Positions 41,723 through 50,364 of a stretch of 64,000 nt of DNA are shown here, in pieces. Under the pieces are notes generated by a model that had not been told where the DNA came from, did not search any database, and saw only the letters and a list, made by a program, of their open reading frames with translations. The DNA lies in NCBI RefSeq assembly GCF_000164865.1, contig NC_014618.1, forward strand, positions 2,914,001-2,978,000, given 5' to 3'. Origin of the DNA: [Enterobacter] lignolyticus SCF1. GTDB lineage: Bacteria > Pseudomonadota > Gammaproteobacteria > Enterobacterales > Enterobacteriaceae. Position 1 is the stretch's first letter. Each line of letters begins with the position of its first letter. Both the position numbers and the translations under genes were made by a program.

Positions 41723-43348
41723 TTACGCAACCGTCAGCACTTCTTCTTTCGCCTTGCCCCCCTGACGCATCAGCGTCATCAGCGCTTCCAGCACCCCGCC
41801 GCCGATGGCTCTGGCCTTATCGGATACGCTGGTAAAATCCGCCGACGCCCCGCGCGGGTCGATATCGCCGATTTTGAAGCCGATGTCCACCACCAGGCCG
41901 TCGTTCAGCAGCCCGCGCACCATCCCGGACAGCGGCGCCAGAATTTCCGTTTCGCCGATGGTCGCAATCGCATCGCCTTCACTGACGATATCACCAAGCT
42001 GAACGCGGCCGTTCATCACGCCGGCGACCGGCGCGCGAATCACCCTTCGTGAGGTATGCCCCATAATGTTGCCTGGTATCCCGGTATTCTCCTGGGCGCT
42101 GCCCTGATAGATAACCTGTCCGAGCCAGTGGCCTCGGTTGGTTTCAATCACCGCATGGCAGTCCTGCCCGGCGCAAAAGCCGGGGCCGAGCGCAATAACT
42201 ACCGGTGCCAGGTCGCGGCGAGCGCCGAGGTTTTCTTTGGCGAGGATCGCATCCACCACACAGCCAGGCTTAAGCCCGGACAGCGATTCGCAAAGCGGAT
42301 CGACAAGAATCGGGATCACGCCGCTTTCCGCCATACCGATCGCCTCCTGCGCGGACGCGGCGCGCCGGGCGATAACCCCCTCAACCTGCATCTCCGGCTG
42401 GAAAAGCGCCTGGGCGAAGGCGACGCTGCGGCGGATGACGGTCGGTTTTTCAACCTCCAGCATGATGACCTTGAACCCGGCATGGTAAAGGCGCAGCGCC
42501 ACGCCGGTGGCGATATCCCCCGCCCCGCGGATAACCACCCGCAGGTGCTGAGACGGATGCGCCGCCGCCATCATCAGCCCGCCCGGCGCCTTATTTTTCA
42601 CCTGCAGGATCTCCGCCAGCACGCTGATGGCAATCTCATTGGGCGTTTCGGCGCCAATGTTAAACCCCACCGGCGCATGCAGGCGGGCGATATGCTCTTC
42701 CGCAACGCCGTTCTCGCGCAGCTGGCGTAAAAATACCTGTACCTTGCGACGGCTGGCCAGCAGGCCGAGCCAGGCGATGGGCTGTTCAACCAGCCTGTCG
42801 AGCGCCTCGCGATCTTTATTGTTGGTGGCGATAAGCACGTAGTTATCGGGACGAATCTCCAGCTTGTCGATGGCGGCAGAAAAGGAATCGGCATACAGCA
42901 GCTGCGCTGAGGGCGGGAAGAGATCGGGGTTAAGGCTCTCCTGGTAAATATCCGCAACGGCGATTTCGAACCCCAGCAGCGCGGCGCCCTGGGCAATCGC
43001 CCGGTTGACATGCCCGCCGCCAATCAGCACCAGCCGCGGGCGCAGGCCATGCACGCTGATATAAACCGACATCGCGCCGCCGCAGTCGGAACCGACCGCA
43101 TCTGAACCGTTACGCGCCATCCGGCCATGAAACAGCCGCGGCGTCTTCTCCTTCAGCGCCTCCAGCGCCTCGTCGATCACCTTACGTTCGACCATGCCGC
43201 CGCCTATCGTTCCCATTATCGTACCGTCGTCGCGGATAAGCATTTGGGCGGAGTGCCGGGGGGTTGATCCCCGACTGTCGACGATTTGCGCCAGCGCAAA
43301 CGGACGATTCTGCTCTTCGAGTTTTGCCGCTTCTGAGAAAATATTCAT
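41723..43348 (-). CDS. yqeB: YqeB, selenium-dependent molybdenum hydroxylase maturation protein
   Basis: The 541-residue protein has an N-terminal XdhC/CoxI domain (about 1-80, PFALAQIVDSRGSTPRHSAQMLIRDDG) and a Rossmann segment (about 105-225, RLVLIGGGHVNRAIA). A C-terminal EF2563-type domain starts with VRGAGDIATGVALRLYHAGF and ends in a biotinyl/lipoyl-like segment (VSEGDAIATIGETEILAPLSGMV). EF2563-domain proteins are a genomic marker of selenium-dependent molybdenum hydroxylases, where they are thought to help insert the labile selenium. It follows yqeC on the same strand and points against the ygeW run, as in E. coli. Confidence 0.93.
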   Translation of the reverse strand: MNIFSEAAKLEEQNRPFALAQIVDSRGSTPRHSAQMLIRDDGTIMGTIGGGMVERKVIDEALEALKEKTPRLFHGRMARNGSDAVGSDCGGAMSVYISVHGLRPRLVLIGGGHVNRAIAQGAALLGFEIAVADIYQESLNPDLFPPSAQLLYADSFSAAIDKLEIRPDNYVLIATNNKDREALDRLVEQPIAWLGLLASRRKVQVFLRQLRENGVAEEHIARLHAPVGFNIGAETPNEIAISVLAEILQVKNKAPGGLMMAAAHPSQHLRVVIRGAGDIATGVALRLYHAGFKVIMLEVEKPTVIRRSVAFAQALFQPEMQVEGVIARRAASAQEAIGMAESGVIPILVDPLCESLSGLKPGCVVDAILAKENLGARRDLAPVVIALGPGFCAGQDCHAVIETNRGHWLGQVIYQGSAQENTGIPGNIMGHTSRRVIRAPVAGVMNGRVQLGDIVSEGDAIATIGETEILAPLSGMVRGLLNDGLVVDIGFKIGDIDPRGASADFTSVSDKARAIGGGVLEALMTLMRQGGKAKEEVLTVA

Positions 43349-43420
43349 AAGAACCTCAATGGATATCCCTTCGGTTGCCCCAATACCCGTCGTCTTTCAG
43401 GCTGTTTTTTCGTTGGGGCG

Positions 43421-44185
43421 CTATCTCACCACTCTGCGCGTAATTGCCGGATTTTCCTGTACCGCGCCCATCCAGACGGCATCCACATCGCCCTGCGTCA
43501 GCAGCGGTTGAAACGCGCTGTCGGGCAGATTCTCATTTTGAGAAATCTGGTTGAGCAGCCAGATACGGCGGGCGCCCGCCGGGGCGTTTTTAAACGCGCC
43601 CTGCGGATGCTGTATAAGGCGATGCAGCATCGCCAGATCCAGCGCTACGCCAGGCGTTGCGCCGGTGATGCGGGAAAAGAGAGGCCAGCGATGAACGTTT
43701 TCCGGCCCCACGTTATGCCCGAGCATCTGTCCGCCCGTCACGGCAATCACGCAGCTGCTGCGGTAAGGGATGCAAGGTTCATGCTCATTTGGCGCCTTGA
43801 GTGCAAAACCGTGAGCGCCATCAGCTTCTACCAGCACCACGTCCACATCGGCCTCCTCCAGCACCGCATCCAGCACCGCGGGAGAAAACCCCCGCACTTT
43901 GCCGACGTCCGCCAGCCAGGCGGAAAAACAGGCCAGCCGCGGCGTCTTCCAGAGCGCCGCGGGAAGCTGCCGCGGGTCGCGGCACAGCAGCGTCGGGCAG
44001 CGTTCGGGCAAAAACATGTGGGTGGTGGTGGTCAGCAGCACGCGTCTTCCGGCCTGCTGAAACTGCTGCGCCAGCCAGAACAGCGTACTGGTTTTCCCGC
44101 CGGCGCCGACGACCGAGATTATCAGCGGACCGGCAAACGCGCCTGAATCACAAAACAGGGTGTCAGCTTGCGGTATATTTTCCAT
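43421..44185 (-). CDS. yqeC: YqeC, selenium-dependent hydroxylase accessory protein
   Basis: The 254-residue protein has a P-loop-like N-terminus (IISVVGAGGKTSTLFWLA) and the LTTTTHMFLPE segment of the YqeC family. The family co-occurs with YqeB and is proposed to act in selenium-dependent molybdenum hydroxylase assembly, probably as a nucleotide-binding factor. It is divergent from mocA with only 34 bases between starts and upstream of yqeB with a 72-base gap. Confidence 0.9.
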   Translation of the reverse strand: MENIPQADTLFCDSGAFAGPLIISVVGAGGKTSTLFWLAQQFQQAGRRVLLTTTTHMFLPERCPTLLCRDPRQLPAALWKTPRLACFSAWLADVGKVRGFSPAVLDAVLEEADVDVVLVEADGAHGFALKAPNEHEPCIPYRSSCVIAVTGGQMLGHNVGPENVHRWPLFSRITGATPGVALDLAMLHRLIQHPQGAFKNAPAGARRIWLLNQISQNENLPDSAFQPLLTQGDVDAVWMGAVQENPAITRRVVR

Positions 44186-44219
44186 TCATCATACGTTCTT
44201 CGGTTATATAGAGAAATTT

Positions 44220-44789
44220 ATGACGCAGGTTGATTGTATTATTACCGCCGCGGGACTTTCTTCTCGCATGGGGCAATGGAAAATGATGTTACCCTGGCGT
44301 GACGGAACAATACTTGATGCAAGTATTAAAAATGCGCAGCAATATTGCTCGCGTATTATTCTGGTCACCGGTTTTCGCGCCGATGAGCTTCATGACCGTT
44401 ATCGCAGCTCGCCCGCTATCACCCTTGTGCACAACCCGGATTTTCAGCAGGGGCTGCTCACGTCAGTGCTGGCAGGCGCCAGCGCGGTAGAGAGCGACTA
44501 CTGCTTCATCACCCACGGCGACCTCCCCTGCCTGATACCAGAAATATTCAGTAAAATCTGGTTATTACGCGAAAATGGCGCCATTCTCCCCCACTACCGC
44601 GGAACGCCGGGACACCCGATTCTGATCGATAGCGCCAGCCTGCGGCATGCCGCCTCGCACAGGGAGAAGACCTCTATGCGTAATATATTATGTCACGGCA
44701 AACACCGCTGCGTGGAAATGGAATATCCGCAAATTATTTTTGATATCGACACGCCTGACGATTTTATCAGGCTGCAGGCAACGCGATAA
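44220..44789 (+). CDS. mocA: MocA, molybdenum cofactor cytidylyltransferase
   Basis: MocA adds CMP to the molybdenum cofactor to form MCD, the cofactor of the xanthine dehydrogenase family. The 189-residue product has the nucleotidyltransferase start CIITAAGLSSRMGQWKMMLP, THGDLPCL (metal-binding Asp) and IDTPDDFIRL at the end. The ATG at 44220 gives the E. coli-like start; the frame extends 20 residues upstream without support. It supplies XdhA and XdhD, which explains its place between yqeC and ygfK. Confidence 0.94.
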   Translation: MTQVDCIITAAGLSSRMGQWKMMLPWRDGTILDASIKNAQQYCSRIILVTGFRADELHDRYRSSPAITLVHNPDFQQGLLTSVLAGASAVESDYCFITHGDLPCLIPEIFSKIWLLRENGAILPHYRGTPGHPILIDSASLRHAASHREKTSMRNILCHGKHRCVEMEYPQIIFDIDTPDDFIRLQATR

Positions 44790-44802
44790 TTTTAATTTGG
44801 AC

Positions 44803-44818
44803 AGCTAAACGTTTGCGT
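44803..44818 (+). promoter_or_regulatory. PurR-box-like sequence upstream of ygfK
   Basis: AGCTAAACGTTTGCGT matches a PurR box (ACGCAAACGTTTGCGT) at 13 of 16 positions; the last 12 are perfect. Its right half overlaps a hairpin TTTGCG-tagc-CGCAAA (44812-44827) which could alternatively be a weak mocA terminator. Confidence 0.5.
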
Positions 44819-44846
44819 AGCCGCAAATAAACCCTTCGCGATAAGT

Positions 44847-44863
44847 TTTATCATTATGATAAA
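44847..44863. promoter_or_regulatory. TTTATCAT-T-ATGATAAA palindrome, candidate UacR or Fur site
   Basis: A perfect 8+1+8 palindrome lies 150 bases before the ygfK -24 element. It shares TCATTATGATA with the right arm of the dyad upstream of xdhA. It also partly resembles a Fur box, so iron control is an alternative. Confidence 0.45.
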
Positions 44864-45011
44864 TAAAAAAATGATTTTGAGAAATAAGCCGACGGCACCG
44901 AACAAAGTGATTTTAATTCTCATCTGTCACACGTGAGATAATTCACAAACTGCCTTCAACTTTCGAAGCACTTCACAATTTCATCCTGTTCATGCGCGCT
45001 CTGTGAATAAC

Positions 45012-45027
45012 TGGTGCGAATGTTGCT
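45012..45027 (+). promoter_or_regulatory. sigma-54 promoter of the ygfK operon
   Basis: TGGTGCGAATGTTGCT has GG (45013-45014) and GC (45025-45026) exactly 10 bases apart, with a perfect TTGCT at -12. The start would be near 45038, giving a 65-base leader before ygfK. Confidence 0.75.
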
Positions 45028-45102
45028 CCTGATAACCCAATCCGCCGGGATTACCGCAATACCGGCTACGTTGATTTCACATGTCAGGCTAAGGAGAGGG
45101 TT

Positions 45103-48100
45103 ATGGGGGATATCATGCGTCCCATCCCGTTTGAGGAACTTTTGACGCGCATTTTTGATGAGTACCAGAGCCAGCGTTCCATCTTTGGTATTCCCGAGCA
45201 GCAATTCTATTCACCCGCCAGGCAACGCCAGGTGACGGTTTTTGGTGAAACCTGCGCTACCCCCGTCGGTCCTGCCGCCGGGCCGCACACCCAGCTTGCT
45301 CAGAATATCATCACGTCCTGGCTTACCGGCGGGCGGTTTATCGAGCTGAAAACCGTGCAAATCCTCGACCGTCTGGAGCTGGAAAAACCCTGTATCGACG
45401 CCGAGGATGAGTGTTTTAACACCGAGTGGTCCACCGAATTTACCCTGCTGAAGGCCTGGGACGAATATCTGAAAGCCTGGTTTATCCTGCATCTGCTGGA
45501 GGAGGTCTTCCCGCTCACGCCGTCGGCATCGGGCAAATCGTTTATTTTCAATATGAGCGTCGGCTACAACCTTGAAGGCATCAAACAGCCGCCGATGCAG
45601 CAGTTTATCGATAACATGATGAATGCGGGCGATCATCCTAAATTTGCCCAGTACCGCGATGTTCTGCAGCGCTGGCTGCACGATGAAACCTTCATCACCC
45701 GCCACCAGCTTAAGGATATTCGTCCGCAGTTGGGGCAACTGGCCCAGCGCATTCCCGCCACGCTGGTGGAAGGCGTTACCCTCTCCACCATGCACGGCTG
45801 CCCGCCGGATGAAATTGAGGCGATCTGCCGCTATATGCTGGAGGAAAAGGGCCTCAATACCTTTGTGAAGCTCAACCCAACGCTGCTCGGCTACCCGCGG
45901 GTACGGGAAATTCTTGATACCTGCGGCTTTGGCTACATCGGGCTGAAGGAGGAGTCCTTCGACCACGACCTGAAGCCAGGCCAGGCGCTGGAAATGCTGC
46001 AACGCCTGATGACGCTTGCCAAAGAGAAAGGCCTTGGCTTTGGCGTGAAGCTCACCAATACCCTCGGCACCGTCAACAATAAAGGCGCGCTGCCGGGCGA
46101 TGAAATGTACATGTCCGGCCGCGCGCTGTTCCCGCTGTCGATCAACGTCGCCGCCATGCTTTCCCGCGCGTTCGACGGCAAGCTGCCAATCTCCTACTCC
46201 GGCGGCGCCAGCCAGCTGACTATCCGCGACATTTTCGAAACCGGTATCCGGCCCATCACCATGGCGACCGACCTGCTGAAACCGGGCGGCTATTTGCGTC
46301 TGAGCGAATGCATGCGCGAACTGGAGCAGACCGGTGGCTGGGAGACCGCAGGCGTCGACGTCGAACGCCTGAACGCGCTGGCGGAAAGAGCCGTCAGTAT
46401 GGAGTACACGCAGAAGCACTGGAAACCGGAAGAGCGTATCGACGTCGGCGAAAAACTGCCGATGACCGACTGCTACGTCGCGCCCTGCGTGACCGCCTGC
46501 GCCATCAAGCAGGATATCCCGGAGTATATCCGCCTGATGGGCGAACACCGCTATGCCGACGCCCTGGAGCTGATTTACCAGCGCAACGCGCTGCCCGCGA
46601 TCACCGGCCATATCTGCGATCACCAGTGCCAGTACAACTGTACCCGTCTTGATTACGACAGCGCGCTCAACATCCGCGAGCTGAAAAAAGTAGCGCTGGA
46701 AAAAGGCTGGGAAGAGTACCAGCGTCGCTGGCACAAGCCCGCAGGTTCGGGGTCGATGAACCCGGTAGCCGTGATAGGCGCAGGTCCGGCAGGTCTGGCC
46801 GCAGGCTACTTCCTCGCCCGCGCCGGACATCCGGTCACCCTGTTTGAGCGCGAAGAGAACGCCGGCGGCGTCGTGCGCAATATCATTCCGCACTTCCGTA
46901 TTCCGGGCGAGCTAATCGAGCATGACATCGACTTTGTGGTCAACCACGGCGTGAACATCGTCTACGGCTGCGATCCGCAGTTGAGCGTGGAGAAGCTGCA
47001 GCAGGACGGCTTCCAGTACATCCTGGTCGGCACCGGTACGGACAAAAACAGCGGCGTGGGGCTGCGCGGCACTAACCCCAACGTTCACAAATCGCTGCAG
47101 TTCCTGCGCGAGTTTAATCGGGGCGACAGCCTGCATCTCGGCAAACATGTGGTCGTGGTCGGCGCGGGTAACACCGCGATGGACTGCGCGCGTACGGCGC
47201 TGCGCGTACCCGGCGTGGAAAAAGCGACCGTTGTCTACCGCCGTTCATTGCAGGAGATGCCAGCCTGGCGCGAAGAGTATGAAGAGGCTGTTCACGACGG
47301 CGTGGAGTTCATGTTCCTCAGCAATCCGGAGCAGTTCGACGCCGACGGCACTCTGACCATTCGGGTGATGACGCTCGGCGATGCCGATGAAAAAGGCCGT
47401 CGCCGCCCGGTGGAAACCGATGAAACCCGTACTCTGCAGGTCGATACGCTGATCACCGCTATCGGCGAGCAGCAGGATAGCGACGCGCTGCAGGCGATGG
47501 GCATTCCGCTGGACGACCGCGGCTGGCCGGAAGTCAACGCCGACGGCGAAACCCGCAAACCCGGCGTGTTCCTGATTGGCGACGTCCAGCGCGGCCCGTC
47601 CTCTATTGTCTCGGCTATCGGCAACGCCCGCCGCGCGACGGATACCATCCTGGCCCGTGAGAACATCCGCAGCCACCATGCCGATAAGCGCTGGAACAAC
47701 GTGGATCCGGCGGAAATCTATCGCCGCAAAGGGGCTATCGCCATCGCCCAGGTGGATAAAGACGATCGCGACGCGTTTGTCGCCCAGGAAGCGTCCCGCT
47801 GCCTCGAGTGTAACTACGTCTGCAGCAAGTGCGTGGACGTCTGTCCAAACCGCGCCAACGTCTCGATTGCCGTACCGGGCTTCCAGAACCGTTTCCAGAC
47901 GCTGCACCTGGACGCCTACTGCAACGAATGCGGCAACTGCGCGCAGTTCTGTCCGTGGCAGGGCAAACCGTACAAGGACAAGATCACCGTCTTCAGCCTG
48001 CCGCAGGATTTCGCCAACAGCGCAAACCCGGGCTTCCTGGTGGAGAACGGTAGCGTTCACGTGCGTCAGGATAATCAGACCTGGGTGCTGAACATTGACG

Positions 48101-48207
48101 CCAGCGGCAAGTTTGAGCACGTTCCGGCGCCGCTCAACGATATCTGTCGCGTCATCAGCCATGTCCATCAGCACCACCACTATCTGCTGGGAGGGGTCGA
48201 GGTATGA
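45103..48207 (+). CDS. ygfK: YgfK, Fe-S flavoprotein reductase of the urate pathway
   Basis: The 1034-residue oxidoreductase has four parts. The N-terminal barrel (about 1-440) resembles dihydropyrimidine/dihydroorotate dehydrogenases. A Cys-rich Fer4_20-type Fe-S domain covers about 450-530 (CYVAPCVTACAIKQDIPEYI, then HICDHQCQYNC). Next comes an FAD/NAD(P) domain (VIGAGPAGLAAGYF near 555 and VVVGAGNTAMDCA near 690). The C-terminal pair of [4Fe-4S] motifs is near 900-945 (CLECNYVCSKCVDVCP, CNECGNCAQFCPW). The architecture is like mammalian DPD and suggests NAD(P)H-driven reduction of a purine-derived ring. It overlaps ssnA by 4 bases and heads the operon ygfK-ssnA-ygfM-xdhD, probably from the sigma-54 promoter. 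Confidence 0.95.
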   Translation: MGDIMRPIPFEELLTRIFDEYQSQRSIFGIPEQQFYSPARQRQVTVFGETCATPVGPAAGPHTQLAQNIITSWLTGGRFIELKTVQILDRLELEKPCIDAEDECFNTEWSTEFTLLKAWDEYLKAWFILHLLEEVFPLTPSASGKSFIFNMSVGYNLEGIKQPPMQQFIDNMMNAGDHPKFAQYRDVLQRWLHDETFITRHQLKDIRPQLGQLAQRIPATLVEGVTLSTMHGCPPDEIEAICRYMLEEKGLNTFVKLNPTLLGYPRVREILDTCGFGYIGLKEESFDHDLKPGQALEMLQRLMTLAKEKGLGFGVKLTNTLGTVNNKGALPGDEMYMSGRALFPLSINVAAMLSRAFDGKLPISYSGGASQLTIRDIFETGIRPITMATDLLKPGGYLRLSECMRELEQTGGWETAGVDVERLNALAERAVSMEYTQKHWKPEERIDVGEKLPMTDCYVAPCVTACAIKQDIPEYIRLMGEHRYADALELIYQRNALPAITGHICDHQCQYNCTRLDYDSALNIRELKKVALEKGWEEYQRRWHKPAGSGSMNPVAVIGAGPAGLAAGYFLARAGHPVTLFEREENAGGVVRNIIPHFRIPGELIEHDIDFVVNHGVNIVYGCDPQLSVEKLQQDGFQYILVGTGTDKNSGVGLRGTNPNVHKSLQFLREFNRGDSLHLGKHVVVVGAGNTAMDCARTALRVPGVEKATVVYRRSLQEMPAWREEYEEAVHDGVEFMFLSNPEQFDADGTLTIRVMTLGDADEKGRRRPVETDETRTLQVDTLITAIGEQQDSDALQAMGIPLDDRGWPEVNADGETRKPGVFLIGDVQRGPSSIVSAIGNARRATDTILARENIRSHHADKRWNNVDPAEIYRRKGAIAIAQVDKDDRDAFVAQEASRCLECNYVCSKCVDVCPNRANVSIAVPGFQNRFQTLHLDAYCNECGNCAQFCPWQGKPYKDKITVFSLPQDFANSANPGFLVENGSVHVRQDNQTWVLNIDASGKFEHVPAPLNDICRVISHVHQHHHYLLGGVEV

Positions 48208-49538
48208 GTATGCTAATCCTGAAAAACGTCACCGCCGTGCAACTCTACCCGGCAAACGTGGCGGAAAACGTCGATATCGCCATTGAGGGCGATGAAATTC
48301 GCGACGTGGGTCCGGCGCTGAGCCAGCGCTATCCGCAGGCCCGGGTGAAAGAGATGCATGGCCGGCTGGTCATGCCGGGCATCGTCTGCTCGCATAACCA
48401 TTTTTACTCCGGCCTGTCGCGGGGAATTCAGGCCAATATCGCCCCCTGCCCGGACTTCATCTCCACGCTGAAAAACCTGTGGTGGCGCCTCGACCGGGCG
48501 CTGGATGAAGAGTCTCTCTACTACAGCGGGCTAATCTGCGCAATGGAGGCTATCCGCAGCGGCTGCACAGCGGTTATCGACCATCACGCTTCGCCGAACT
48601 ATATCGCCGGGTCGCTGAGCCAGCTGCGCAACGCGTTCCTGAAGGTCGGCCTGCGCGGTATGACCTGCTTTGAGACCACCGACCGCAACGGCGGTCTGAA
48701 GGAGCTGCAGGCGGGCGTTGAGGAGAACATCCGTTTCGCGCAGGAAATCGATACGGCGCGGGAAAAGGGCCATGAGCCGTGGCTGGTCGAGGCGCATATC
48801 GGCGCGCATGCGCCGTTCACCGTGTCGGATGAGGGGCTGGCGATGCTGCGCGAAGCGCTGAAAGCCACCGACCGCGGCCTGCATATACACGCGGCGGAAG
48901 ACCGCTACGACGTGTCGCACAGCCACCATCACTACGGCAAAGACCTGCTGGCGCGCCTGGCGGAGTTCGACCTTATCGACAGCAAAACGCTGATCGCGCA
49001 CGGCCTGTATCTCTCCGACGACGATATTCGCCTGCTCAACGAGCGCGACGGTTTCCTGGTGCACAACGCCCGTTCCAACATGAACAACCATGTGGGCTAC
49101 AACCACCGCCTGCCGGAGATCCGCAACCTGGCGCTGGGCACCGACGGCATTGGCTCCGACATGTTTGAAGAGATGAAGTTTGCCTTCTTCAAGCACCGTG
49201 ACGCCGGCGGGCCGCTCTGGCCGGACAGCTTTGCCAAAGCCTTGAGCAACGGCAACGGCCTGCTGAGCCGCAACTTCCACGCGAAATTCGGCCGTCTTGA
49301 GCCGGGCTATAAGGCGGACCTGACGATATGCGACTACGCCGCGCCGACGCCGCTTATCGCCAACAACGTCGCCGGACATATCGCCTTCGGCATGGGCTCA
49401 GGCAGCGTGCACAGCGTGATGGTTAACGGCGTGATGGTCTACGAAGACCGCCAGTTCGCCTTTGATTGCGACCCCATCTATGCCGAGGCCAAAAAGGTCG
49501 CCGCACGACTATGGCAACGCATGGATGCGCTGAACTAA
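48204..49538 (+). CDS. ssnA: SsnA, putative aminohydrolase of the urate pathway
   Basis: The 444-residue metal-dependent amidohydrolase is of the TrzN/ATZ-type deaminase family. The His/Asp metal ligands are visible in CSHNHFYSG, EAHIGAHAPF, LHIHAAED, LIAHGLYLSDDD and LGTDGIGSDM. The family removes amino groups or opens rings in purine-like substrates; the exact substrate is unproven. It is coupled to ygfK by an ATGA overlap. A hairpin separates it from ygfM. Confidence 0.93.
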   Translation: MSMLILKNVTAVQLYPANVAENVDIAIEGDEIRDVGPALSQRYPQARVKEMHGRLVMPGIVCSHNHFYSGLSRGIQANIAPCPDFISTLKNLWWRLDRALDEESLYYSGLICAMEAIRSGCTAVIDHHASPNYIAGSLSQLRNAFLKVGLRGMTCFETTDRNGGLKELQAGVEENIRFAQEIDTAREKGHEPWLVEAHIGAHAPFTVSDEGLAMLREALKATDRGLHIHAAEDRYDVSHSHHHYGKDLLARLAEFDLIDSKTLIAHGLYLSDDDIRLLNERDGFLVHNARSNMNNHVGYNHRLPEIRNLALGTDGIGSDMFEEMKFAFFKHRDAGGPLWPDSFAKALSNGNGLLSRNFHAKFGRLEPGYKADLTICDYAAPTPLIANNVAGHIAFGMGSGSVHSVMVNGVMVYEDRQFAFDCDPIYAEAKKVAARLWQRMDALN

Positions 49539-49545
49539 ACCAGTG

Positions 49546-49567
49546 TTCTCCCCCTCAGGGGGGAGAA
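49546..49567 (+). other. hairpin between ssnA and ygfM
   Basis: TTCTCCCCC (49546-49554) pairs perfectly with GGGGGAGAA (49559-49567). No U-run follows on the plus strand. It probably adjusts expression of ygfM-xdhD relative to ygfK-ssnA by processing or partial termination. Confidence 0.55.
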
Positions 49568-49584
49568 ACCGATGAGGATGAATC

Positions 49585-50364
49585 ATGATAGAGCAATTTT
49601 TCAGACCAGACTCCATCGAACAGGCTCTGGAGTTAAAACGCCACTACAAAGACCAGGCCGTGTGGTTTGCGGGCGGCAGCAAGCTCAATGCCGCGCCGGG
49701 GCGCACCGACAAGCGTATTGCCATCTCGCTGGAAGACCTCTCTCTTGACTGGGCCGACTGGGATAACGGCAGCCTGCGCATCGGCCTGATGACGCGGCTG
49801 CAGACCCTGCGCGAACTGCACTTTATTCCCGATGCCCTCTACGACGCCCTGGGGTTCATCGACTCCCGCCATCTGCGCAACCAGTCGACCCTTGGCGGTG
49901 AAATCGCCGCCCGGCAGGAGGAGTCCGTACTGCTGCCGGTGCTGCTGGCGCTGGACGCGCTGCTGGTTCTCGCCAACGGAGAGACGCTGCCGCTGGAGGC
50001 CTGGCTGGCGTCGCGCGACGATCAGCTGCTGACTGAAATCGTTATCGACGATCCGTACCGCGCCTGCGCCACCCGCAGGATCAGCCGCTCGCACGCGGGC
50101 CTGTCGGTACTGACCGCCGCCGTCGCATTGACCGACAAAGGCGAAACGCGCATTGCGCTCGACGGCGTGGCCGATCTGCCGATTCGCCTGCGCGATGTCG
50201 AAGCGCAGAAAACGGACGGTGAAGCGCTGGAAATGGCCGTTCGCGCCGCCGTCTTCCCGCGGGAGGATATCCGCGGCAGCGTGGCCTACAAACGTTATAT
50301 CGCAGGGGTGGTAGTCGCCGACCTTTACGCCGACTGCCAGCAGATGGGAGAAGAATTAGCATGA
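49585..50364 (+). CDS. ygfM: YgfM, FAD-binding subunit partner of XdhD
   Basis: The 259-residue FAD subunit belongs to the CO-dehydrogenase medium-chain family. The FAD loops are AGGSKLNAAPG (where XdhB has AGGTDVLIQ) and RNQSTLGGEIAA. It overlaps xdhD by 4 bases, so the two should assemble 1:1. No Fe-S subunit gene is adjacent. With the cluster-less N-terminus of XdhD, electrons between molybdenum and FAD must take another path, or XdhC is shared. Confidence 0.93.
   Translation: MIEQFFRPDSIEQALELKRHYKDQAVWFAGGSKLNAAPGRTDKRIAISLEDLSLDWADWDNGSLRIGLMTRLQTLRELHFIPDALYDALGFIDSRHLRNQSTLGGEIAARQEESVLLPVLLALDALLVLANGETLPLEAWLASRDDQLLTEIVIDDPYRACATRRISRSHAGLSVLTAAVALTDKGETRIALDGVADLPIRLRDVEAQKTDGEALEMAVRAAVFPREDIRGSVAYKRYIAGVVVADLYADCQQMGEELA

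Larger units (their letters stand above)
44790..45102. promoter_or_regulatory. ygfK upstream regulatory region
   Basis: This 313-base AT-rich spacer contains no gene. It holds a PurR-box-like site overlapping a small hairpin just after mocA, a 17-base palindrome, and a -24/-12 promoter, each listed below. The ribosome-binding site AAGGAGAGG precedes ygfK. Confidence 0.6.

Noticed and set aside
45211..46893. 560-codon open frame antisense to ygfK
   Set aside because: Same GC-skew artefact; the plus-strand frame encodes a full YgfK with all motifs.
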